A stretch of 64,000 bases of DNA from Symsagittifera roscoffensis. Lineage: Eukaryota > Xenacoelomorpha > Acoela > Convolutidae. Every line of letters begins with the position of its first letter. The first letter of the stretch is position 1. The position numbers were made by a program, and so were the translations under genes. The notes under the pieces are model-generated. The model ran no database searches and was not told the DNA's origin. It was given only the letters and a program-made list of their open reading frames with translations. Of the stretch, positions 34,718 to 46,700 are shown piece by piece. Location: positions 19,621,996-19,685,995 of the forward strand of contig NC_087066.1 in NCBI RefSeq assembly GCF_963678635.1. Direction: 5' to 3'.

Positions 34718-37700
34718 GTACTTTACACTTTCCTGATCTCATCGTGCAATCGGAGGTTTCCAGTTGGATTTTACCATTACCACTCCCTTATATGAAAAAG
34801 ACAGAGAATACATACTTAATATAGTCAGTGCTTTGTTGATTAATCATCGCTGAAAGAACTTCCGGGTGAAGTTTTTGAACATTTCTTTCCATTGACTGAT
34901 GGCTGGGGTTTTGTTTCACAAGAAGCTGACATTAGAACTGATTCTAAAAAACGAGTGGCTTTTTTTGCCTCAATTCTTGTCGCCCAGCCTTGTCACAGAA
35001 AGTTTCGCTTCGCTACTAGGTTTTTGGGATTATGAATTTAAGGGTGATAGGGGTATGGGAAATAGCTTACCTTCCTTACAACAATTGTCATGATGTGGTC
35101 TAAATCACGTTCTGCGTAAAGTTGAATGAATACAAATAGCCTGAACCATTATGATAGCATGGTAATGCTCAATTTTGACATCTAACTTGGATGTGAATGG
35201 AACAAAAGTGTAGCTGAGTTAATTAGGATCGCATCCCCTTCTGCCAAGTGAAGCAGATTATGAGCAAAGTGAAGAAAGCCCAATTGGCCAATCAGAATGT
35301 CAACGATGACTCATCAGCATCATCATCATCATCATCACCTTTGCCATCCAATGTGACTTCTTCTCCAAATGACAATTACAATACATTCAGTAATGTCACA
35401 GCCACTCCTATGCAACCTCCAGTGCCAGATAGATCGTCCTCGTTTGAGATCGAAAAAGTAATCCAAACAACTCGAAAAAACCTCGAGAAGTTGAAGTGTA
35501 AACATTCGCGGCGTGGTGTGCATTAATATCACATCAGAGTTTTACAATCACCTTGTGGCGGCCAAATTAATAACGTTTCGTTTAAATTACAAGGCAAAGA
35601 AAATTCATTGTGTTTTACAGCATGTTTTCATCAGTTTTGATTGATTAAATTGATTTTTACCGGAAATTTCTCATTTGGAGAATTTGGGCACATGCGTGCA
35701 GTTGTTTGATGCACTTTAATTTCTACGGTGATAAGGGAAGTTTTCACGGTGCATTTTAATTTGCACGGTCTTTGAATTTCGTCAGCGACAAAAACTAAGT
35801 GAGATTATTTTCAGGGGGAAATCAGTGGCAGTATTTTGGATCTTGACTTCATCTACGATGATTCAGACCACTTCATATCCGAATTGTCAGGTACAATTAA
35901 CGATATTGGAAGTTTTTGTCAATTCTGCCAGATAAAATATTTATTGCTGAGTCTTCACTGCTACTTTCTGATACCGTTTTTAAATGTGTTTATTTTGTTA
36001 TACCGTTTTATTACAAAATAAAAAGAATCATATTTTAAAAGAGCCAAAGGCCCAAGGTTGAATGGTTGGAGATGGGTCGGCGGCTAATATTTAATATTTA
36101 CGCTTGCGTTTAGCAAGCGTCATCAAATCGGAATATAGATTTTTTTCTTCGGGTTAACAATTAGTCTAACGAAATCAGTTGAATCACGTGACATGCTCAA
36201 CGCTCTTCTTTTGGCTTGCTCTTCAGTTTGCTTGCTCAATTTCATGAAAATGCAAAATTAACTTTTGGGTGGGTACTAGTTACTTCAAGGGTAACTTCAT
36301 ATGGTAATTTCAAGGGTAACTTGAACCTACTAAAAGTTTTCTACAAAATTAGTTTTTTTTCGGCTCAACTGGTGTCTGCTCAAAGATTGTCGGCCTGTTT
36401 TCGCTTTTTAAGGTTTGTTCAGTTGCTAATTTGATTTTCAAATGTCTTGCTTGGCATATTTGTCCAGAATTCCTGTTTGTTATAAACAGGCATTATGAAA
36501 GTGATGAGACGCTTTTGAGACGCTTTTGAAAATATACCGATTTTCAGAAAAGGAGTATCCATAGAAAGATCGCCTACATTATTATGTACATGCATACTCC
36601 CATGATCTTTTTGCTATACCCCTCTGTCTACAGCCTTCGCAAAAGTGTGTGGGGGGGGAATGTTTGACTAATATTTTTGATTTTTTCTTCGTTTTCTCAA
36701 AAACTAGCCTACCAAATCTGAGATTTTGGTTTCAATGAGTAGAGCGGATTTGAACAGCCCCGCTCCATAATCGGTTATGCCTATTTTTTTGTACATAAAA
36801 CTGTGGCCCGTTTTTTGAGTCGGTCAAAAGCTCTGTGCATTAGCGGCCACTCACTTTTATTTACGCAAAAAGTAATCCCCCTCGTAAAAGACAATTTTTT
36901 AAGCGATTTTTTTTTCAAAATTTTATGAAGTTTACCTAAAAATCCCCTCCTAAATCTGAGATTTTTGGCTCAATCCAAAGGACAGGTTGTAGGAAGCTCC
37001 TTTGCGAGACTATGCCCAAATGATTTTGACCCAAAAAATATGGCCCTCGGAAAAGGCAATTTTTTTTAACGTTGTTTGAACTTTTCTCGATATGTACTCT
37101 GCCAAACCTAGGTTTTTGGATTCAATCGAAAATACAGATTGGGTGAATTTCTTCTACATAAGCGGCTATTTCTAATAATTTTTAAAAACAAAAAACTATG
37201 ATTCTCTGAAGTGGCACTTTTCTGATTTGTTAACCAATTTTTGGACTTTTCTCGGTAACTATCCTGCTAAATCTGATATCATAGCTTTAATTGACCCAGC
37301 AGGTTGTTGGAAGCTTAACTTTTCAGTTTGTTATGCATCGTTTTTTTGAGAAAAATAATTGTAACCTTCAAACAACTGAAAGTTTTGGAAACTGAACAGT
37401 TTCTTGGAATTTTTTGACTCTACTCAAAATTACCGTGCCAATTCTCAAGTTTATTGATCAAATTTGGGAATCTTCTCTAGTGTACGGGCCACGACCCTAT
37501 TTTTAGCAGAAAAAAAATTAACGATTTTAGAAAATCAAGTTTTTGAACTTTGACGGTTTTTTAGAAACTTTTTGAATTTTCTTAAAAACAGCCCTATCAA
37601 ATCTGAGATGAAAATTTTAATCGAAAGAAGAGGTTGGGCGATTTTTTTGCTGAAGTGGCTAATTCATAAATTTTGTAAGAGAAAGACTAGATCTTTGGGG

Positions 37701-40700
37701 AAATTCCAAAATCTGAAAATTTTCCACTCTTGTCACTTATTTTAGTAGAAAAATTACCAAGTTTTTGTGCTAAGTACAATATTTGAAATTACGCATTTCG
37801 TTCCGCATCAGTATAACAAATTCAAAAATATCAAATACGTGCTTCCAGCTTAAGCTGAGTACTAGGTGTCCTTCATCACCTAGTTTTTTAATATTTTATA
37901 TTTTTGGTTTTTTATGATTATGTCGCATTGCAAGTGGTGCGAAGCTCCCCTTCGCCTCTGTATAAAAAAGGCGTTTTTGTATTGCTGAACTAAAATAAAA
38001 CATAAATTGTGCAAGCTAAAACTGATTTTAGCAGTTAACTGAAAATATCGATATCTGCTAGCAACTCAATTGTCCCAAAATTTTTCCAAGACTTTGTATT
38101 ATCACGAAGCTTCGAAAATGAATCAACGTTGATAGTTTGCAGTTTTTTTTGAATTATTCGCATGAAAAAAGACTCAGCCGTTTGCTTTTTAAGACAAGCC
38201 TTTGTTCAAAAATTTGCCGTTTGCGCTGTGTTCAAAAGTTTGCCGTTTGCACTTTGAGACAAGCCAACAGAAAGTAGCCCTCTATATGAAGTTTGGTTTC
38301 AATGTTTGTGCCGAAGCGTGCTAAGCGGCGGCGGTAAACTGGTATTTAACTACAATTCAGTTTTTTTTTTGGAATCTAGTCAGTTGAAACACTGGCATAA
38401 TTGCATGTGTGTTCTTGGCTGAATTGTCTGCAGTTTAAATTCCTGTGCAAAAATCCTGCTATAAAAAACTTATTCTCCGTTTTTTTTCAGGTGTCAGTGA
38501 ACGTAGTGAAGTCTCTGATAAAAGTCAAATTGAGTAAGTCCTAAAATTTCTTCGCACCAATGCGATTGACTCTAGATTTCGGAATTATCTCTTGCGGCTG
38601 GGCTTTCGATATTTTAAAAGTTCAATTCAAATTCATTGGCTAAACGGAAGGTATGTTGCGTTCTCCAATTACAAAATGGGAAATGGAGCGTTAAAACGTG
38701 AAAAACGTGGTTTTTAAAGTCGAGTCTAGTTTTTAGATTTCCCAGCATTAAAAAAAATAACATATCTCAAATTAGATTAACTTTATCACCAAAGTTTCGT
38801 CTATGTTGTTTTTAAGATTCATTGATATCTTTATTCGAAATGTGATACTTGTTTTTTTTTTTTAAAAAAAACTTGGTCTTTAATTCCTGCATCCGTGTGT
38901 TCATTGAAACTTTTTCAATTATCTGTTGGCTATGTTGATCTTATTTGCACGAGCGTAGCGTAGTGTGGTAGTACGATACCACTTTTTTCATACCTAAATC
39001 GCGATAAAGTTTCTACTTTTTGTGGAACTTTTGAATCGGTAGGCGGTTTTTTCTAGTGCTTTGACTTTTGATCAGTAACAAGCCAACAGAGTTGATGCTT
39101 TTTTTTTCATTCCGCAACTGAACTGAACAAAGCAATAGTTAATTACATTCCAAGTTATTGCTCTTGCGGTAGGCAAGGGTATTGCAATAGGGTACTGGAC
39201 TTTTTTTCCCCTAAATAACTTAGTTCACAGGCTGGTCAAAACTAGAAATGCTAAGGTTAGGTCCAGTTCATAATGAATTTCAATTTCTTTGCGTCTCCGG
39301 CACACTTAATCTGGAGGTAGAGAATGCACCTGTGTCGGCTTAGGTCTTGGGTTTGAATTTGACAGGACCAGTTTTTTCTAACGGGAAAAAATTGTCGGCT
39401 TATTTGCCATCTTTTTTTTTCAGTTTTTTTATTGTAGTTGTTTTTAGTGTTGGAATGTTTCTGTTTCAAACTAGATAATTTTGATAGACCTATTTTTGGA
39501 CATTTTTGAGTTGTTTTTCAATAATTTTCTTGTTCTGTATCGCATGTGCGAAGCTCAGCTTCGCCTCTGTGTTACAAGTAAAATTAAGCTTATGTGCATT
39601 TCCTGATTTTTTTTGCTGCTTTCTCGACCGTTTTTCCGAAGCTTAAGCTTCGCCTCTGTGTAGATTTTTAATGTGTAGTCATAGCTGATAAAGTCTTCGT
39701 CCTGGAACTTTAATTAACTAGAGTTATCTTGGCAAAAACGCAAACTATTTTTTTAAGTTGCAATTTATCGATATTTTATTTGACTGGGTACTGACTAAGT
39801 TTTAAATTTAGCTGCAAGAACTATTAGTCAACAGCTAAGAACTTATTTATTTTATAGCTTAATTATTTTATAGCTTAATTAACTTAATTCACTCTCCCGC
39901 TTTACTCGCTCCAATATAGACTCGAAAGCAAAACTTCTCAACCCATTTTTTCTTATTTTGCAGTAGAGTTTGACACTTTTCAGTTCAAGTTTGCAAAATA
40001 ATTAAAATCTGTTTTTTTTTCACCATAATGGTTGGAGCTGCGCTTCGCCCCTGTTAAGTGTGCATTAATTGTCAGGACTCCGATGTAGTTTAAACCTGAA
40101 AATAAGATTTGTAGAAAGAAAGACTACAAGGGATTTTAGGGATTTTACAAAACAACTAGGTATTATAATTTACAGAAAAGGCAACAGAGTTTTTTTAATT
40201 TGATTACATATGGTGTAATAAAAAACACACGTTGGACAACGACATTTCAATGTCCACGCGCACGTGATATAGGAGTCGTAATTGGTGGCTGTTAATTAGA
40301 CGAGATATGTATTTGATGTTTAGAGTTCTATGCATACACAGAGGTTTCTGATTTTGACCTGAACAAAGAGAGCTTCTACGAGATAGTTGGTATGTATGGC
40401 ATGCTCATCATTTTTCTGATTTTACGCAGTTCAAATATAAAGTTGAGCTTAAGTGGATCGAAACAAAAGTTCAGAAATTCGAATCATACAAAATTATTTT
40501 ATACAGGGGAGGATTTAAGGGAGCCAGGGTAGTATGTCGTCTGAGGGAGAGCTTGCAGTATTCGCTGGCATGTTTTGTTGAAACCTTCCAAAAAAGTCAG
40601 CCCAGCAGTGTTTTCTAACCCAGCAGTTTCTCTAAGTGATTCAACAGAACTCGGAAGACGGAAGATCAGTTTAGTCGACCTGAAGTTGAACAAAAATCTG

Positions 40701-43700
40701 TCCCTCCACACGTCGAAATTTTAGTTTCTTAGCTTTCGTTATACATTCTAAGCTCGAGTTTTTAATTTTGAGACGCTCTTACTTTATTGTTTTTTTTTCG
40801 CTCGACAATCGCATTTTTTCGAAATATTCAATTGTTAATCTGATGAATCGGGGCAAGCAGGTGATAATCAGCTGCAATGAAAACTGTTTCAAGTTGCAAT
40901 TTGTCAAATAACGATGAGAATTTTCATTTATTAAGTACGTGCAGTTTTGGATACTGTCGTTATAGTAGACTTGCCTTGTTGGTAGGAGCAGATAAGAAGT
41001 GGAGTGCGATGAGTGTGAGGGAGAGGAGGAGTTGTGTGCTGGTTATTCTGGACTGTCTCGAAGTGGCCTCCGAGGAGAGACGTCTGGCTGCCATCAGGGC
41101 ACTAGCCTATTTGTGCCAGGGTAAATAGTACTAGTGCTACAATGAAAGTAGAATACCGTTTATTGGTTGAGTACATGAGGTTTTGTATGAGTGTTATCTG
41201 TGGTTTTTAATGATGTTTTTGACGTTTAAAGGTTTCGGGATATATTTATTGTGGCTTAATTTTTAGCTTTTACGCTGTTTCGAATTTTTAACATGAGTTC
41301 AGATGAATTGTGCGCGCGCAAAATGTTTACCTAGGCCCATTTGAGTCTACAATTTTTTCTTGCCGTTCGTTATTCTTCTGTCAAAAACTTCTCATTGAGC
41401 TGTGGCACAAAAAGCTATTCAAGTACTCAAGCGTCCAAATATCTCGTCTCTGATTTATCATCAGTTCTTTTCCAACTATCTCTGAAAAAAATCTGATTTT
41501 TAAGGAAACTTCTCGGAGGTCGAATCAGAAGAAGATGTAATGACGTGGACCCGAAAGAACTGTTTCCTGCTCTACGAAATGGGCATCTTCTTAGCTCTGT
41601 TTGACACCCTCAAGGTCAGAGTGGATGCATATCTGCCACGTCAAGGGGACAAGACAGTAGCTGGTCCAGGTGGCAATTATGGCAATACTTATGCGGCTGC
41701 AACAGTGGCGGGACCTAATGCACAAGGCACAGATAAAAATGGAGCGCCACAGAGGAAGCCGAATAGTCAGCAGGCGGCCACGTTGGGAGATTGTGTTGAA
41801 TTGAGGTCAGTTTTGTAATAAATTTTTACGGATTTTTGAAACCTAAGTGAACTTGCCAAGTTCAAACAAAAACACCAAATAACTCGATCTCCGTTATTGC
41901 TCTCAAATTGTTTGTTGTTTCCTAATTTTGAGGAATCTTGGGTTCTTTTTATGCTAAAACAGTGGAACACTCCTTTGCAAGTAAATCATCCTGAATAAGC
42001 CCTGATTGATTGAAAAATACCACTAACAAATTAGTTTGTTGTTTATTGCTCTCAAATTGTTTGTTGTTTCCTAATTTTGAGGAATCTTGGGTTCTTTTTA
42101 TGCTAAAACAGTGGAACACTCCTTTTGCAAGTAAATCATCCTGAATAAGCCCTGATTGATTGAAAAATACCACTAACAAATTACCCCCCCCCCCCCCCCC
42201 CCCCCAGATAGACCAAGTTAAGATCTTCCACACCAGCATTTAATTCGCATTAAATTTGCTAAGCGCTGCATGTAAAATGACAAAAATGCTCGATTCTGAT
42301 TGGCTGGCTGAAAATTCCCAACTTTAGAACCAAGTTAACATCCCCCCCCCAAAACGGCTGGTGGGGGGGGTGGTAGGATGTTAACTTGGTCCCAAATTAC
42401 ATGGCTAACAAACATATACTCGGTAGTTGTAAATCAGAATTGTAATTCACGCTGACAAAATAGGGACCGTTTTGGACGGGACCGTAAGAACACGGATAAA
42501 TCAGAAGTTGTTCCCAATTGCAAACACAAGACTAACACCAACATCAGGATAATCACAACATTATCATAACTATTGTCAATTTTTGTGTATTTGTTTGGAG
42601 TATGGGAAAAACTGTTGCGTTAGGAATTTTTTCACCTGATTTAGAGTACCTCAAAAAAGCTGGTAAGGAATTAATTGTGCTATCCAGGGAGCGAAAAAAA
42701 GTTAATCTTGGGTCGTAAAAAGTACTTTTGTAAGTTTTCAAAGATGCCAAAAAAGATAGGTAAGCTCAGAGAGCTTCAATTTCGGTATTATAAACGCATA
42801 AACAAGTTTTTTTGAACATTTTGACAGTCATCTAATTATCGCTTTAGCAGACTGAAAAATCTTTCGGCTTTGCACGATGTTATCGGAGCATAAAGGAATT
42901 TGGTACTTCCTGTTTGATTTATTAAACAGGTATTATGAAAACATTTTTTTTTCCAGATGAGATCTGGTTTTTTTTTTTTTTCTTTTTTTTTTTTCTTTTT
43001 TTTTTTGAGACGCTTTTTCGAAAAATTCGCTTTCCCAAAAAACTACCCGTCAGATTCTCATAAAAGTGGTACCAATGGATTCAGTAGCGTTTCACCTACC
43101 TGCCTGCATGAAATTTAGGGCAATTTTTACCCTACCCACCCCCTACGGTCTTAGAACAACTTCTTCACAACTCGGTACTTTTTTCACTTTTTGCCCATTT
43201 TTCGGAAATTTTCGATTTCCTCAAAACTACCCGTCCAGATTTAGGATTAAGGTTTTAATCGATAGACCAGGTTGTAGGAAACTCCCATGCACAAGCGCCT
43301 GGTCCCTAATTTGCTTAGGGGAAGAGCTATAGACTTAGGAAAAGTCACTTTTTTGATTTTTTTGCCTATTTTTTCGGAAATTATCGATTTCCTCAAAAAC
43401 TACCCATCCAGATTTGGAATTAAGGGTTTAATCGATAGACCAGGTTGTAGGAAACTCCCCCGCACAAGCGGTTGGTCCTTAACTTGCCTAGGGGAAGAGC
43501 TATAGACTTAGGAAAAGTCACTTTTTTGATTTTTTTGGCCTTTTTTCAAATCTTTCCGAATTCTCCAAAAAATAGCCGTCCAGATTTGGGATTAAGGGTT
43601 TAATCGATAGACCATGTTGTAGGAACTTCCCATGCACAAGCGGCTGGTCCCTAATTTGCTTAGGGGAAGAGCTATAGACTTAGGAAAAGTCACTTTTTTG

Positions 43701-46700
43701 ATTTTTTTGCCTATTTTTTCGGAAATTATCGATTTCCTCAAAAACTACCCATCCAGATTTGGAATTAAGGGTTTAATCGATAGACCAGGTTGTAGGAAAC
43801 TCCCCCGCACAAGCAGCTGGTCCTTAACTTGCCTAGGGGAAGAGCTATAGACTTAGGAAAAGTCACTTTTTTGACTTTTTTGGCCTTTTTTCAAATCTTT
43901 CCGATTTCCTCAAAAACTACCCGTCCAGATTTGGGATTAAGGGTTTAATCGATAGACCAGGTTGTAGGAACCCCCCCTACACAAACGGCTCGTCCCTAAT
44001 TTGTCTAGGGGAAGAGCTATACTCTTAGGAATAGTCAATTTTTCGGTTTTTAGGCCATTTTTTCAAACTTTTTCGATTTCTTCAAAAACTACCCATCCAG
44101 ATTTGGGATTAAGGGTTTAATCGATAGACCAGGTTGTAGGAAACTCCCCTGCCCAAGCGGCTGGTCCTTAATTTGTCTCGGGGAAGAGCTGTACACTTAG
44201 GAAAAGTTTTTTTAAAAATTTTTTTGGCATTGGAACAAAGATTCAATATACTTATTGTGTGTATTTTTTAGACAATGGAATCCGCTATGCTTACGTTTTC
44301 TCGCTTTTGCTTGGTGCTATTGGCTTTGTATAACGTTTTTTTTCTGAAATAACCAAACAGGTCTCTCCAGCTTCCAGCTGGGCCCCTATTGTCTAGGGAA
44401 ACACCTATGGATTTGAAAAGTTCCCTCATGAAAACTTTTTACCAAAGCGTTACCAATGAATGCATAAGCTTCTCTTTCACTTTTTTTTGCGTAGGAAGGG
44501 CGCTATCAACTTGAGAAACCTGAAATTTTAAAACAATTTTAAAATAATCAATATTAAAATAATTAAACAGGTCTCTCCAGCTTTCAGCTGGGCCCCTAGT
44601 ATTTTTACCACAAACTCCAGGTCGGGGTTGTTTTCTAAAACTTTTTGTAAGTTATCAGCTGCCTCTGTGCCAAACAAAGCTTCTTTGAATTTTTTGAGAG
44701 CATTTAGTTGAACTGAAATAGTCTCGCCGTGCGATTGAAACTGCTTCTGAATCTTGAGCGTGTTCTCAGAAATAATCAAGTTGACTAAATGGAGTTGAGC
44801 TTCGGGCAGAGCTTCTGAGAAAAAAAAAACATGCACTGAAAAAGTAAAAAATATATATATTATTTTATTATATCACATTGAAGCCTTGTTAGCTGTGATA
44901 AAATCAAAAATTTCCTGTCGAAAAAAATTGTCTGTCTAAATATTTCCGTTTTCAGGCGAGTTACAAACGTCAAGAAATTAAATGTATTTTAAGTTATGTT
45001 GCGCTTTTCACGTTAATTTAGCAATCACTTCCCATCCTGGCAGTTTTTTGCCTGCTTCAACTCCACCTTTTACTGAACACCAAAATTTTGTAGAATTTTT
45101 TTATTGATATTTTCAACTTCAATCATTGTAAACGTAAATTTCAACCAAATTACGTTTGTTTGTGAAAATGTAGCGGTCTTGCCGAATTACGAAGTTCAGT
45201 ATATTTTGAAATTCTTGTTTTTTTAAATAAAAACGTTAAAAACGAGGATAGCCGGTTACTGTGCAAGTGGCACATAATGTTTCAACCGTAGTCTTATAAA
45301 TACGAAAAAAAGTTTTTTCAAATTAGTGTCGTTTTTTTGCGAAGTGCGATTAAAATGACTGTACAAAAACATAGAATTTAGGCATATTCGACGGTCATAG
45401 TAAAATAGGCGGATTGGAAAATAGTTTTTGTAGAAAAATGACTAGAAAAACTAAAAAAAAAAATCTTTCAAATCCGCGAGATAGGTTGGAAAAAAGAAGG
45501 TTCGTACTTATACACTACGCTCTCAAGCTTGCTAGTGTAAAGATCTGAATAAAAATAGAGCTTAGGTTTATTCGAGAGTCATAGTAAAATAGGCCGATTG
45601 GAAAATTTTTTTAAAATTTTTTTTTACTATGGCGCTAAAAACTCTCTAGTAAATTTAAGTTTTCACGGCTTACATTAAGTATAAACAAGCTATTGTATGT
45701 CTGGACGCTCACCTTATTAGCTTGAAATTAGAATAGTATCAAAAATTTCAAATCGGTTTTTCGCGACTCTGGGAACATTATTTGGAAATTTTCAAATGTC
45801 GATCGAATCAAGACTGAAAGGGCTTTAGTATGATATATCACTCAAACCAGTCTGATGATTTTTTTTATAGTACTGGAATAATGGTCGATGAACGTAGGTT
45901 AGACTATTATATAGGTCGCGATGATTTTTTTCAGGAGTCTGAAAATTTATTCAGGCGCAAATTTACTTGTTCGCGGTTTGACTTATGATATTGCTCAAGT
46001 TCAGTTGATTTCCTTTTTTAAAAGGAAGGCAAACTCTAAATTTGAACTGCGAAAGTGCAAAGGTCACGAAAAACGTGATCGAATTCTAGTTTCGAAAGTG
46101 GAATTTATTTTTCAGATTTCTCAGCGAAATTGAAAACTTACCTATTGATCCAGTTTGTAAAAATTAATTGATGTTAGCAAAAAAAGTGTCAATTAAAAGT
46201 GTCCTTGAATTTCAAAGGGTTTTCTGTTGTTTTCTTTGAAACTCGAAATTTGAAGTTGAAATTCGGTTTTATTTCTGTTTTCTTGCGTTCATCGACTCTT
46301 TTCCAACTGTGTTTTGGCTGTTTTTGTGTGGAAAATAAAAAAATGTAAAACACCCGAACACAAAAATGCTACCCATTTTCAAATGGTCGGAACGTTTTTT
46401 TTGTAAGATCGGCTAATCACAGCTTTGTTCTTGACTATTAGAATTTCACTCATGCCCTCGAACGGCTATCCGTTCACAGTCCTCATATAAATTATCTGGA
46501 CTAACGATAAGAACGAAAGTGGAAAATTTAAATGCGTTCTCAAATTGGGTTAACAAAAATTGGAGGCCAAAATTTGCTTAGAGTGTTTCCAGAATAAATA
46601 TGGTGCAATTTCTTTCGAAATTCAGCCCCAAATTTAAACCCGCAAATAGGCATCTTTGACTCCTTGCAATAAATCTAAACTTACGTTAGACTATCGGGGC

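Larger units (their letters stand above)
35891..40323 (+). other. STRIP intron 3
   Basis: An intron of 4.4 kb holding the M2 Helitron-like element, a T1 copy at 38491, a degenerate tRNA-like SINE (39305-39577) and solitary SINE-type tails at 37937, 39615 and 40034. Joining exon 3 directly to 40324 restores ELSEFYAYTE. Confidence 0.8.

Noticed and set aside
38491-38533. Apparent STRIP exon with good splice sites between exons 3 and 4
   Set aside because: It is 43 bases and breaks the frame. Joining exon 3 directly to 40324 restores ELSEFYAYTE as in the family. The sequence is the end of a repeated T1 element.
43287-43850. Two identical open frames of 72 codons
   Set aside because: They are copies of the same minisatellite dimer; the frames come from the repeat, not from a gene.
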